A stretch of 64,000 nt of DNA from the NCBI GenBank assembly GCA_036346275.1, contig CM070723.1:868001-932000 (forward strand), in the 5' to 3' direction. The notes under the pieces are model-generated. The model saw only the letters and a program-made list of their open reading frames with translations. It ran no database searches and had not been told where the DNA came from. Below, piece by piece: positions 46,398-58,336 of this stretch. Made by a program: the position numbers and the translations under genes. Every line of letters begins with the position of its first letter. Position 1 is the first letter of the stretch. The stretch is from Otatea glauca (taxonomy: Eukaryota > Streptophyta > Magnoliopsida > Poales > Poaceae).

Positions 46398-48413
46398 TTG
46401 CCATTTTATTGGGTACCAGAAAGGTCAAAGGGGTACCGTTTTTATTGTCCTAATTGGACTACTAAATTTGTTGAAACTAGGCATGCTGTGTTTCTTGAGA
46501 ATGATGAAATCAGTGGGAGTTCTGAGGGAAGGAAAATAAATCTTGAGGAAAATCGGGTTTATGTACCTCTACCGATAATCCGAGAGACTGTTATTCCTGC
46601 ACCTCAAATTAATGCATCTCCAGTTGAAAGTCCTGAAGAAGAAACTAACACTGAAGACTCAGAAAATAATGCAACGACTGATAATGAAGGACATAATGCA
46701 GCGTCTGATAATGAACCTCAGGAACCGGCTGTGACCTCTAATGAACCCTTAAGAAGATCACAACGGGAAAGAAGATCCGCCATCCTAAATGACTATGTTG
46801 TGTACATGAATGAAGATGTGCATGATATTGGAAAGGTGGATGACCCCATTTCATTTAAAGAAGCCATGATGAGTAATAATTCATCTGAATGGCTTGACGC
46901 CATGAAAGATGAAATGAAATCTATGAGCCTGAATGACGTTTGGGACCTAGTAGAAATCCCTGAAGGAGTTAAAAAGGTAGGCTGTAAGTGGGTCTACAAA
47001 ACTAAGCATGACTCCAAGGGGAATGTCGAAAGGTTCAAGGCAAGGCTTGTGGCTAAAGGGTTTACTCAAAGAGAAGGGATTGATTATATTGACACTTTCT
47101 CTCCCGTATCTAAAAAGGACTCTCTAAGAATAGTCATGGCACTTGTGGCCCATTATGATTTGGAGCTACATTAAATGGACGTCAAAACAGCATTCCTTAA
47201 TGGGGATCTGCAAGAGGATGTCTATATGGCACAGCCCGAGGGTTTTGTCATAGAAGGCATGGAGTATATGGGATGTCGTCTCAAGAAATCAATTTATGGA
47301 CTGAAGCAGGCGTCCAGACAATGGTACCTTAAATTCAATAATATAATAAGGAAATTCGGATTTAAGAAAAATAAAGTGGATAATTGTATATATTTCAACT
47401 CTAAAGATGGCAAATTTACTATTTTGGTTCTTTACGTGGATGATATCTTATTGGCTAGCAGCGATAAGGATATGCTGTATGAGACCAAAAGATTTCTCTT
47501 CGCTAATTTTGACATGAAGGATCTTGGTGATGCCTCTTATGTTTTGGGCATTGAGATTCACCGAGATAGGTCCAAAGGGATATTAGGCTTATCCCAAAAG
47601 GCATACATTGACAGAGTACTTAAGAGATATAATATGCATAACTGCTCTGTCACGCCTGCTCCTATTGTTAAGGGCGATAAATTTGGACTATTTCAATGTC
47701 CAAGGAATTAATTAGAATTTGATTAGATGAAGTCGATTCCTTATGCTTCAGCTGTCGGAAGCATTATGTATGCTCAAGTATGTACTCGCCCTGATTTGGC
47801 ATTTGTTACTGGGATGCTTGGCATATATCAGTCGAATCTAGGACTGGACCACTAGAAGACTATAAAGAAAGTCTTACGTTACCTTCAAGGTACTAAAGAT
47901 TACATGCTCATATATGAGAAGTCTGAAAACCTTGAAGTTATTGGTTATTCAGATGCTGATTTTGCCGGGCGTGTTGATAGTAAGAGGTCGACATCAGGTT
48001 ATATCTTCACCCTCGCAGGAGGAGCCATTTCATGGAAAAGCTCCAAACAAACACTTACGGCATCTTCCATGATGTAAGCTGAATTTGTGGCATGTTATGA
48101 AGCTACATGACAGGCGGTATGGTTAAAGATTTTTATCCCGAACTTAAAGGTGGTTGACAGCATTTCTAAACCACTAAAGTTGTACTGCGATAACAAAGCC
48201 GCAATATTCTATTCTAGTAACAACAAGTCGAGTGGTGCTGCCAAACACATTGACATAAAGTATCATGTTGTGAAAGATAGAATCCAGGATCAGACTATTG
48301 ATGTCAAGCATATAAGTACTAAGTCTATGCTTGCAGATCTACTCACTAAAGGCTTACCACTCAGTCTCTTTCGAGAACATGTTGTCGGCATGGGTTTATT
48401 GGAAAGCCTCTGA
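46398..48413 (+). pseudogene. Copia reverse transcriptase and RNase H region
   Basis: An acidic linker is followed by reverse transcriptase: KWVYKTKHDSKGNVERFKAR, VAKGFTQREGIDYIDTFSPV, an in-frame TAA at 47172, then MDVKTAFLNGDLQEDVYMAQ and the catalytic LYVDDILLAS (about 47430). After two more stops near 47710-47727 comes RNase H: GYSDADFAGRVDSKRSTSGY and YCDNKAAIFYSSNN, ending LLTKGLPL...LLESL with TGA at 48411. At least five stop codons lie in this region. Confidence 0.88.
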
Positions 48414-48608
48414 TTCTGGAAATGAGGACCATAAGTATAATACCAACTCCCGTTAAGAATAAGTAATTAACCTATCGAGACAGGATGATGCACTATAGAT
48501 ATTGGGGTTGCAGCGGTGCTTAAATTAATCGTTGCAATACTTTATCTTAGTGTATTGTTTTGTTCAAGAATGGACTTATGATATTAGCCTTACGATCAAG
48601 TGGGAGAA

Positions 48609-49048
48609 TGTTAGTCGTGATCTTCGGCATAACTGAAAGGCCGAAAAACTTGGGCTAGACCCACCTCACGTACGCGCAATGATCGGGAGGGCCCAAACAA
48701 ATTTTGGTTTTAGTCCCGTTGGTCAGCGATAGATAAATGAGGGAGGCCGGCACTCGTTTCGTGATCTCTACACTCGAGTTTTGCCATCATCTCCAACACT
48801 ATCCGATCTTCTAAGATCTAGCGTCGAGACCAACGAAGACCGGCTACCACCATCGTGACGATTACGGTGCCTCCTTCATCAACCGCGCCGTTCTTCACCG
48901 ACGCCAAGAACACCTACCCGAACCCTAATGACATCTTCATCTTAGGGTCAGTTTAATCTAACGATTTATATCCGCATTATTTATTCGGTGATCATGTTTT
49001 AAACTAACTAATGATGTTCATGTTTTAGTTAAAAACCTAAATCTAACA
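48609..49048 (+). repeat. 3' LTR of the Copia element
   Basis: 440 bp, preceded by the polypurine tract. Differences from the 5' LTR are substitutions only, as far as I can see. Confidence 0.93.
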
Positions 49049-49190
49049 TTCAACAGTTGCAACTGGGGTGGCAAGATCTGAAAGATGACTGACCTCGAGC
49101 AAAGAATCGTAGAACGTGGCATCTTCTACCTCCACGGTCCTGCTAATGAACTATTGTACCAACTTCTATGGAAAAGGAAAAAAGAAAACT

Positions 49191-49475
49191 GCTCGCTCCG
49201 TTCAAAAATATAAGGCATATTTTGACTTTGCACAAAGATTAAAATTATGATGAAATTGAGAAAAGTGTGAGAAAAAATGACTTAGATACCCTACTTAATT
49301 GTGTTAAAAGATGAGAAATAATACTTTGTGTGGTACTAATGAATAAATACATATAACTGAGAGAGAATAAATAAGAATATAATAGAAAAATCATCATTAA
49401 ATCTACATACAAGTCATATATTTATAACCAAGACCATTCAAAATATAGACCATATATTTCTAAACGAAGGGAGTA
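49191..49475. mobile_element. Stowaway-like MITE
   Basis: The left end, gctcgctccgttcaaaaata, and the right end, tatttctaaacgaagggagta, form imperfect inverted repeats of the ctccctccg type. The body is about 285 bp and AT-rich without coding capacity. Similar termini appear at 1-82. Confidence 0.75.
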
Positions 49476-49623
49476 CTATACAAATTACAGAGGCTAACCG
49501 GCCGGCCCATTTGTACTAAACGCATTGGGCTGTTGTGCCATGCATTTATCGTTGTAGAGGTGTGTACTCAGGGTTCACAAAATTGGTTTGGAAAAAATCG
49601 TATGAAAATCGAAAATCAAAAAT

Positions 49624-50618
49624 TGTCGACGATCGGGACCGTCGACCGCAAAGAAAGAGGGTGAGGGGTAGTACGGAGGGCGAGGCCCAGAGTTTCGCTC
49701 GTCCGGGAGGTACCCTCGGCGGGCGATCGAACAGGGGGCCAAAGACAATCAAACAGGGACACGAGATTTATATCGTTCGTGCGAACGCCCCTACTCGCTT
49801 CGGATGATGGTATCAGATGCCCTCAATGCCGATGGTCGCCCGCCTTTACAAATGAGAGTTAGGGGTTCCAATATGAGAGTGCCGGAGACTAGTTCGTGGA
49901 GGTGTAGTGAGAAAGAAGAAGAACCCCCCTTCCAGAGGGCCCTGCCCTCCCTTATACGGTCGAAAGGGGCAGGTTACATTGGGGATTGGGAGCCGAGAGG
50001 ATGAAGGGACTCATGCCAGAAAGCCATTGTCTTGGTGACTAGTCTTGTCTGGCCTTGCCCACGCCGGGTTAGTAGACTCTCCGAGCAAAGCAGGTTGCTG
50101 CTTCTTCGGGAAACAGCTCACCCACTCTTTGTGGTTTTGTCGATGATGACGCTGTTATGCGTGGCCCCAGCCACGCTCGGGTGAGTGGACTCCATCTTGA
50201 CGCGATCGGATGATGGGGTCGAGGCTTTGACTTTGGCGACCTTCGCTCGCCTCGGAAGGAGCCACCGCTTCTTGCGGTCGCTCCAGCGGTCGCGATTGTT
50301 GGACACGTGGTTAAAGGTCGCGGAGGGCCCGATGCTCGACCCTTGGCGAGACCGGATCGGCCGGTCGGAGGTCGGGGAGCTCGGTCCGTGATTTAAGGTC
50401 GAACGCCCGCTAGGTCGGGAAAGAGCTCGGGCGGTTGGCTAGGTCGAAAGAGCTCCTTTATGGCCTTGCGGGACCTTTGGTCTGAGCTCTGCTCGAATAA
50501 ATCGATTGGTGCTCCGGATCGACGGCTCGGGACGCTCGCCCGAGTTAGGGAACAGCCCCGATCTTAGAGGAGGGTCGCTCAAAGCCCCGGGGCCACGTGT
50601 CGTGGTGGCGATCCGACA
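49624..50618 (-). repeat. 3' LTR of the Gypsy element
   Basis: 995 bp. In the minus-strand sense it is preceded by the purine tract. It differs from the other LTR by many substitutions and small indels. Confidence 0.88.
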
Positions 50619-50960
50619 ACCAGCCCCCAAGGCTCAAGAAGCGGTCCGAGACTTCTAGGCGCTCTGAGTCCGAGGTCTTTGGGAGGGATCGCTCCCCTTC
50701 TACGGGCTCGAGGTTTCTAGGGCTCACCTTCGGTCGAGAGAGGCCTCCCGGCGCACACTTGGATCCCGACATCTTGTTTTCCCAGGTGGGCTTAGAAGGC
50801 CCGGGAGCCTCATGGATAGGGAAGTTGGAGGGATGTGATCCGCGGATGCGTGGATCGACGCGTCCGTACGGGGGTTTTGAAGGGGCCCTGGCGCCTCGGC
50901 TACCGCCCGCCGGCTATGGGCACGCCTTTTGAGGCGATGGTGACGACAGAGACGAGGCGT

Positions 50961-50968
50961 CTTTAAAA
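50961..50968 (+). promoter_or_regulatory. TATA-like box of the antisense gene
   Basis: ctttaaaa lies about 100 bases before the first ATG codons (51067 and 51096) of the plus-strand gene, followed by a pyrimidine-rich leader (cttcttcttctttgtccttcc). It lies outside the LTR, so the antisense unit may have its own promoter. Confidence 0.45.
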
Positions 50969-51066
50969 GCCGAGGGGTCTCGCCCTTCGTGGTTTCGCTT
51001 CCCATTGCTCGTGTTTTGCCTTCTTCTTCTTTGTCCTTCCGTGACCACGCCTTTCTAGCCTTCGCT

Positions 51067-53955
51067 ATGATCTTGTCCTCCCTCGACTCGACCTCATGGC
51101 GGTTCGAGGAGCACGCCACTTCGAGCGGATGAAGGAGATGGAATCCTTGGGGCTTCGACCCATTCACCGGCGGCTTCGTCCGGGTAGAGAGTGCCGCGAC
51201 CTGGACGACGAGATCGTGAGCACGGAGCAAGACATGCTCTTCGGCCGCGAACCCCGAGAGCGATTTCTTGGTCGGTCCTTGCGCGAAGGCGAGATCGAGC
51301 TCGTGAACTCGTACCGAACTCCTTCTTCTCCTTTCCATCTTCGCACATCTTTGCGAGGGTTCTTGGCGCCCTTCCCACCCCCTCGCTTTTCTTCCGCTTT
51401 ACTTTTGTCCCGCACCGCATGAGGATCCCGCTGTCGGGTGCCTTTACTTCCGGCCAGCGGGCTCCTTGTTCCTTCCTTCCAAATCCCGACCCGACTCGCT
51501 CGGCCGTGGACGGAGAAATGGTTCTATCTGAAGAAGGGCGAGGGGAGCGGGCTCGCCTACAACGGCATCGCGGTCGAGGGAAAGCGGGAGACCCCAGAGC
51601 CTGAGGACTCGGCGACCGACCAGGCGGCGGTTGCCTTTATCCATATCTGCGCCATGCGGGGCCTCAAGGGGCAGGCGATCGTTCACGACTTCTTGCGAAA
51701 TCGGGTGCTTCCTCTCCGGAGGAGGTTGCACCCCTTTTTTGAGATCACCGGGAGGTGCGATGCCACCCAGGAAAGCCACGAGGGTAAGCGCCGTCCGACC
51801 TTAAGTCCTTTCGGGGTCTTGGTCGGAGTTCCCTCATTTCTTGATGCTCTCTTTCTGACCTTGTAGCACCGAAGGCGGCTTGGATCGCTTCGAGGATGCA
51901 GGAGATCTTTGGGAAGGCCACCACCGCCTTCGACCTCGGCGGCGTCGTCCCCAAGAATGTCCTGGGGCACAGCAGCGAGGTAATAACCTTCAGCTTTGAT
52001 TTTTTCCTTGGGGGCTCGGACTCAGATGCTCATCGTGATGAGCTTGCGCAGGCGACCAGGGAGCTCTGGGATACGGCGAAGCAGCTGCTACCGCTCCCCG
52101 GTCCGAACAAAGGCAAAAAGGGAGGTAAGAGACCGGCTCTTAACGCCCCGAAACAAGTTTCCAAGAAACCCCACGTCGAGTGGGGCGACCGGGTCGTGGT
52201 AAGCCTGAATGCCCTGAGTTCAGGAACATTCGAGCCCGAGCTCGCTTCCTTCGTGCCGCCTTTTCGGTCCTTATGCTAATCCGTGCTTCTTTGCCAGCAA
52301 CAGGAGGCAGCTTCTGCCGCAAGGGCCCTGAATACGCAGCCGGAGCCACGACCTCCGGCGTTGAGCCCCCGGAGAGGGAGTCCTCCTGTTGCCGCCGTCG
52401 AGGAACCATCACGCCGTGCACGGCCTCCGACGCCGCCCCGCCTGCCGTGGCGCTCGAAGGCCCGAGGGGCACCGACCTTTCCTGTGGTTCAGGACGAGGC
52501 CAGGGAGGACGACGACGTAGACGATTACCGCCTTGCTCCACGACCCTGGACGCGGCGGATGTTGCTTGCAGCGTCCTCCGAGGAGGACGGAGCAGCCGAG
52601 GGAGGAGCGGTTGAGAGCTCCGCGATCGAGGGTGTTACCACTGTCGTGCCCCAAGTGGGGGCGTCGCCGGGGGTGGAGTCCTCAGAGAAGCGGATGGTCG
52701 AATCGCCCCCGGGGGGAGGTCCGACCAAAAAAGCAAGGTTGCCGCGCATCCGCTCGGCGCAGTAAGTATCCCGTTCTGCTTCTTGACTTTGTGGTGGTAG
52801 GGTCGACCGAGCACCCCCTGATAATTTGTTGCGCGCAGCACCTACACCGGGGTGGTCGTGGCCGCAATCCATCGTCGACCCGGCACTTCGACCGTGGCGC
52901 CGACCGGCGCTTCGACCGAGGGCGACTGCCGCCGCACCCAGTGGAGGCGTTCCCAACAGAGTCGGAGTCGCCGAAGGAGCGAGCGACGACTTCGAAAGCG
53001 TGCAATGAGCCGTGGCTCCTTCTTCCGCCGAGGGCGGCCGGGGATCTCGAGCCGCCGCCCGGCCTAGAGGGTCCGGCCGCCGCTTCTCGCCGGCGACCGC
53101 CTGGGCCTTCGGGGTACCGATACCACCGCGGCGGCGGAGGCCGCCAGGATACGGCCACGACGAATCGCCCGGTTCCGACGGCGCCGCTGACTCGCCTCAC
53201 CGGAGGTCCTTAGCGCGGAGGTAAGAACGGTTGTGGTGACCTCTCCTTCTTTTCTCCCTTTTCCTTGTGGTCGTAGTAAGTTTTCCTTTGCCCTTGTAGG
53301 GTCTGCGGCTGATCTCTCGGGGGCACGACGTCGTGCGTGACCATGTGCTCGACTTTCGGTCCCTATGCGGCGCCCTCGAAATCAACCAGAGGGACACCGC
53401 TGAGCTCGAAGCTGCTGTGCTGTGCGGCCAGGAGGAAGTCTTGCGCCTGAAGGAGGCCCAGGCCCTCGAGATCACGCGAGCCGTTGAGGTCGAGCGGGAG
53501 CGCGGGGCCCGGGAGGTCGAGCGGGAGTTAAACACCGCGAGGGACCTTCAGGCCATAGCGCTCTCCAAGGCCATCGAGGAGGAGCGGAAGGGCACGGTGG
53601 TCGAGATCCAGCGCCTCGAGCTCGAGGTCTCCAACCTTCGATCAAAGACGGAGGTCGCACAGCAAGGGGCGTCCTCCTCCGAGCTCGAGGCCAAGGCGGC
53701 CGAGCTTGAGAAGACAGCTGCGGGATTGGAGGTAGGGCCACTAGAGCGGAAGCCAAGGCAGCTGAGGCGGAGGCCAGGGCCGCCAGTCTTGAGGAGAAGC
53801 TGGCGAAAATAGCTCGAGCGGGAAAGGACACCTTGGCCCAGCTCCAGAGCGACCATGACCGGGTCGATAAGGCCGAAGCCGAGGTCATCGCGCTGCGGCG
53901 GAGGGTTTCCGACCTCGAGCGGGAGAAACTTGCCCGAGATATGTCCTCAAATTAA
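51067..53955 (+). CDS. Antisense ORF (aORF) of the Gypsy element, intron-containing
   Basis: On the strand opposite to gag-pol lies a gene-like unit. A first part (51096-51422) encodes a charged region. A second segment (to 51783) encodes TEKWFYLKKGEGSGLAYNG and a run ending RRLHPFFEITGRCDATQESH. A clear 83-nt intron follows (51784-51866; donor g|gtaagc, acceptor cttgtag). It joins in frame to PKAAWIASRMQEIFGKATTA and FDLGGVVPKNVLGHSSE, which ends at another donor (gag|gtaata, 51979). Later segments encode DELAQATRELWDTAKQLL (about 52030), Pro/Ala-rich linkers and, from about 53300, a long charged coiled coil (AELEAAVLCGQEEVLRLKEA; EIQRLELEVSNLRSK) ending at TAA 53953. One frameshift lies near 53735. 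The W-x-WFY region recalls the plant family annotated as putative gypsy-type transposon (Transposase_28) or mobile aminotransferase-like domain. Function unknown. Confidence 0.65.
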
Positions 53956-54235
53956 AGTTAAGCGGACGCCTGGGGCTAAGGATTCCCCTTGTAAAGAAAA
54001 ATAACTTTTTGCTAAGTCTTATAGAGTTGCGTTTCTTTGGAAGACTTAGCTCTTTTGTTAGTTTGTGTCGCCTTTGTAGACTTTGCGTGGCTTGCTTCGT
54101 GGAAGGGTCCGATCAATACTGGATACGTGACGTGTAGTGAGCACGCTTTTGCGAGCTCGCAATGAGACTCACCGCTTTCACTTGAACCACTCTACCAGCC
54201 GACCGAGTAAACCGATGCCCGAGGTCTGCTTAACC

Positions 54236-54985
54236 GAGGCCTCGCCAAATCACTCTGCTCGTGCACGACTTGATTGATATGTCTTGATCATTTGGCCACA
54301 GAGAATTAGTCGGCTTATTGCGGCAGAGCGACTTATTGCGACTAAGATCATCCCTGGCGGTAATCTTAAGAGTCGTGACCTTCGAGCCCGGGAATGTCAT
54401 CGGGCCCGGGGCGCTACTTGAGGGTGTTCACTGGTCGGCAAAGACAGGAATAGCCGGCTTACTTCGATAAGAATCGCTTTATCGCGCCTCCGAGCCCGAA
54501 TGCATCGGGCTCGGATGTCGACATCCCCGAGGCGAACCTAGAGAACGTGGCCCCAATCGAGGCCTCGCCGCGAGACTCGTGTTTGGGCACAACTTGATGG
54601 CCTACCTGGGTAGCTCGAGCTCGGACCGATTTAGGCCTCGGCTCTGACTCGGCGAGCTCGGAAATGCATCAAGCTCGGCAAGGCCCCCTCAGAGGGCGGT
54701 TTAGAAATTCGAACCTGGCCACTCGGCCCCGGAGGAAAGGTCGGCTTAGTGCGCAGGCCGGCTTATCGCGACCGAGTCATCCCCGGTGGTGAATTCCAAA
54801 CTGCGACCTTCGAGCCCGGGAAACGTCATCGGGTTCGGGGCACCCTCTGAGGACGTTCAATGGTTGGCAGCACGGGGGAATGGCCGGCTTACCCCGATAA
54901 CAATCGCCTTATCGTGGCCCCGATCCCGGGATGCCTGTGCTCGGGTTGTTCATCCCCGAGGCGAACCTAGAGAACGCGACCCTAG
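54236..54985. repeat. Two tandem units of about 430 bp in the Gypsy 3' region
   Basis: Blocks recur in the same order with a spacing of about 430: cggctta(t/g)tgcg (54311, 54742), gaccttcgagcccggg (54379, 54805), ggccggcttac-type (54450, 54892), and cgaggcgaacctagagaacg (54529, 54958). The units are clearly diverged. Tat-lineage elements are known to carry tandem repeats between integrase and the 3' LTR, and these can seed satellites. Confidence 0.75.
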
Positions 54986-55363
54986 GCGCTGCAAAAAAGA
55001 ACACGCATGGACGCCCCGAGGTCGGGCCCACCGCGTGACCTCATGGTTGCCCTTATGGTCACGCCGCGGGGTCGCGCCGCTTGAGGCGTCCTAAAAAGGA
55101 ATTACTTTGGTTAAAAAGGAGAACGAGACTCAGGGCCCGAGGTCTTTTAAGACGGCGCGACCTTTGGCCAAGGAATTGCAACTTAGGGTTGTGGCGAACG
55201 CCACCCTTCCACAAATCAAAAGAGGTTAGTACCGGAGCGAAGGAAACCTTTATTGCGCCACGCACTGGGCGGACTGTGGCATGGCAATACAAAAGTCCCG
55301 AGCATGCCCCGGGCGCTTGCTCGTAACACAAGAACGAACATAACAAAGAAGGGAAGAGACATC

Positions 55364-56440
55364 TTAACTTAAAGACGGGTGAAAGAAGAGCGCTAGGCGA
55401 GAACTTCGAGTCGGCCTCACGCTCCACGAGCTCGCGAGCTCCCTGCCATCGGGGACTGCCAGACGATAAGCTCCCGTGCGGCTTGCTGAGATGACTCTGA
55501 AGGGGCCCTCCCACAGCGGGGATAGCTTGTTGGTGTGGAAGCGATCTTGGATTTGTCTTAGGACCAGGTCCCCAACGCGAAGCCCCCGGTCGAACAAATC
55601 GGGCGCATGCTGCGGAGATCTTGCAGGTAGCGCGCCGAGCGCAGAAGCGCGCGGCACCTTACTTCTTCTGCCAAGGCGAGGTCGAGGGACCGCTCCTGCT
55701 CGAGGTCGACCTAGTCGACCGAGCCCGCCCTGACGGAGTAGAGCGTGACTCAGCGACAGACGCCTCGCCCAAGACGAGCCGAAAGGGCTTGTTCTCGCGT
55801 CTACCGGTCGAGGCGCGATGCACCAAAGGATCGTGGGGAGCTCGCCCACCCATGTCCGGCCATGGCGATCGAGCTCGTCGAAGACTCGCTTGAGCCCTTG
55901 GACGAGCCGCCCGCTGGCACGCCGCCGCCTCTGCTCGGGGTGGCTCACCGAGGCATAGCGCACTTTGGTTCCATATCTCGCAGAACTCTTGGAACACTCA
56001 CCGTGAATCTGCCCCGTTGTCGGTGATGATCTCGCAAGGGACTTCGTACTGTGACCACGGCGAACGGAAGAACCTTACCGCGGCGTTGGCGGTGATAGCG
56101 AGACCGGCTCGCCGATCCATTTTGAAAAGGTGTCAATGGCCACGAACAGAACTTCTTCCCCGACCGACCTCGGAAGGGACCGAGAATGTCGAGGCCCCAC
56201 GCCGAAATGGCCAGCGAGGGAATGGTCTGCAGAGCGTAGGCCGCTGCACGCTTTCCGGGCGTGAAATTGATAGGATCGGCAGGACGAACGATGCCCCGGC
56301 ATCTTCGAGTGCCGCTGGCGATAAAGCCCATCTCAAGGCCTTCGCACCATGGTCCCGAAGAGGAGTGAGCGCCGCGATAGGCCGTGAGTGTATGTCGTTG
56401 AGCGTATTTACCTTCTTCTCGAGTGATGCATTTTGACGAA
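55364..56440 (-). pseudogene. Gypsy integrase region
   Basis: The core has WGLDILGPFRGRSGK and FVAIDTFSKWI in different frames (56250-56080). Then come VFDELDRHGRTWVGELPTIL (about 55890) and the C-terminal DLFDRGLRVGDLVLRQIQ with NKLSPLWEGPFRV and GAYRLAV, ending near 55390. Multiple breaks. Confidence 0.85.
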
Positions 56441-56599
56441 CGCCCAAGGCCCTCGACGGTAGAGCCGCTCGCCGACGAAGCTTATACGAGCCCGCACGTC
56501 GCCGGAGCCCGCTTCTTTCTACCGAGTGGCGGGAGCTCTCCTTGGTCGAGGAACTTGATGAATGGATCCATCCACGACGGGATGCTTTCGAGGAAGGCC

Positions 56600-57340
56600 A
56601 CTGGGTCTTCCTTGTCGGTGACGGACGGTGTGGCCAAGGTCTCAAAGATGACGTCCGGCTGAAGCACATCGCCGGATGATCCGAGCCCGACGTAAGATCG
56701 GCGTGGAATTGTCCTTCCTTGGTACGTCTTTGGATTCTCGTGTTTCGAACCATCTTCCATCTTGCGCACTTCGGTGAGGTACTTGGCCATCGAGGTTCCA
56801 ATATTGGTAAACTTTGTTGTACTTGATTGACGACAAGTCGAGTCTCCTTTCACAATGAGACGACGAATGCCCAAGGACTTGCAAGCTCAAGGCCGCCAAG
56901 AGGGCCTCGTATTCCGCGCGTTGTTGGTAGCGGGAAGCCAAGCGACCACATATCTCAAGTGGTCACCTTGAGGGGTGATGAGGAGAACGCCGCCCCGAGC
57001 GCCAAAGGACCTTGATCCGTCAAGAACATGGTCCAAGGGTCCTCGGCCTCGGCCTCGGGCTCGGGGCGCTCCACCGTCTGCCGCCACGAAATCTACCAAA
57101 TACTGTGATTTGATGGCGGTGCGGGCCGTGAAGCGGAGGTCGAACTCGGCCAGCTCCATGGCCCACTTGGCGACGCGACCTCCGCCTGTGGTTTCGAGGA
57201 TCTCCCGAGTGGGAGGCCGCCGATAACCACCGCATGTGCTTGGAAGTAGTGTCGAAGCTTCCGCCAGTCATGAAGAGTGCATAGAGGAGTTTTTGACTGG
57301 GATAGCGCCCTTTGGCCCGTGGAGTACTTCGCTAACATAG
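56600..57340 (-). pseudogene. Gypsy RT connection and RNase H region
   Basis: LHDWRKLRHYFQAHAVVIGG (about 57270-57190) is the RT connection segment. WAMELAEFDLRFTAR, then VLDGSRSFGARGGVLLITPQ and GDHLRYVVAW, is the RNase H domain with its D-G-S motif. The frame changes between the pieces. Confidence 0.8.
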
Positions 57341-57570
57341 TAGATTGGGTCGCCGCGCGCCCGCTCGGCTACCAGACCACACCGACGGCCCGGGTTGCGT
57401 ACCAGAGTAAAGCAAAGAAGACCTCTCCCCGCCGCGGGTTGTCAACAGAGGAGGACGCGAGAGTATGTCTTGAGCTCGCCGAAGACCACTGGCTTCGGAG
57501 TCCACTCAAACCCTCATGATCAAGCAGATCTTGAAGAAAGGCAACCCGCGCCACCGAGCCGGAAATGAAG

Positions 57571-58336
57571 CTACCGAGGCGACGATGCGGCCGGTGAGGC
57601 TCGCACTTGTTTTATCGAGGTCGGAGCGGTCATTTGCTCGATTGCCTCGATCTTCTCGGGTTCGCCCACGCCCGACCCGATCATGTAGCCGAGTACTTTC
57701 CTGCAGGTCGTGCCAAGACGCATTTTTCGGGTTGAGCTTGATGCCAACCTGCTCAGATTGGCGAAGGTCTCGCCAGTCATTGACGTGGTGGCCTTAGAGG
57801 GCTCTTGATGATGATGTCGCCGACGACACTTCGAGGTTCCACCGATCTGTGGGTCAAAGGCTTTGGCCATTAACCGAACGTGGCGCCGCGCTGCGAGGCC
57901 AAACGACATGGTCGTGTAGCGTAAGGTTCCGAACGGCGTGATGAAGGCGGTCTTGTCCTCGCCTTCCGTGGCGAGCTTGATCCGTGGTACCGGGTAGGCG
58001 CCGAGAAACTCAACATCTCGCCGTTGGCGGTGGAGTCCACAACTGCTCTATGCGGGAGTGGGAAGTTATCTTTGGGGCATGCAATGCGTTCAAGCCCGTG
58101 TGGTCGACACACATTCGCCACTTCCGCCTCTTCTTCTCACACATTACTGAGTTGGCCACCATTCGAGTAGTTGACCTCGCGAATGAAACCGCCTTGAGGA
58201 GCTTGTCGAGGTGCTCCCGATTATCGCCACCTTCTCGGGAGAAGCGCGCAGCTTCGGCGCACGGTCCGCAACTGTGCTTTGTTTGCGCTTGTGCTAGATC
58301 ACCTCCGTGGGACCCTCGCATGTCCGCCGTTCCCAT
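57571..58336 (-). pseudogene. Gypsy reverse transcriptase region
   Basis: Pieces in three frames: WRMCVDHTGLN (58220-58100), CPKDNFPLPHR then VDST, MSFGLA, and a DIIIKS block near 57815-57790. The catalytic YVDD motif appears as VVGD, so the enzyme would be inactive even without the frameshifts. Confidence 0.8.

Larger units (their letters stand above)
42646..49048 (+). mobile_element. Ty1/Copia LTR retrotransposon, full-length but mutated
   Basis: Both LTRs are 440 bp (42646-43085 and 48609-49048), start TGTTAG and end CTAACA. By hand count they differ at about 21 positions (roughly 5 percent), so the insertion is not recent. Right after the first LTR lies ttggtatcagagcaa (43086-43100), a primer-binding site for initiator tRNA-Met. 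Right before the second is a purine tract (aagtgggagaa, 48598-48608). Domain order gag-protease-integrase-RT-RNase H is that of Copia. Several nonsense codons and frameshifts make it non-autonomous. Flanking five bases (tccag and ttcaa) do not match, so no clean target duplication is seen. Confidence 0.93.

Noticed and set aside
52140..53200. Minus-strand frames in the 52-53 kb region as continuation of pol
   Set aside because: Integrase already ends near 55.4 kb and these frames have no pol motifs; the plus strand has the intron-exon signals.
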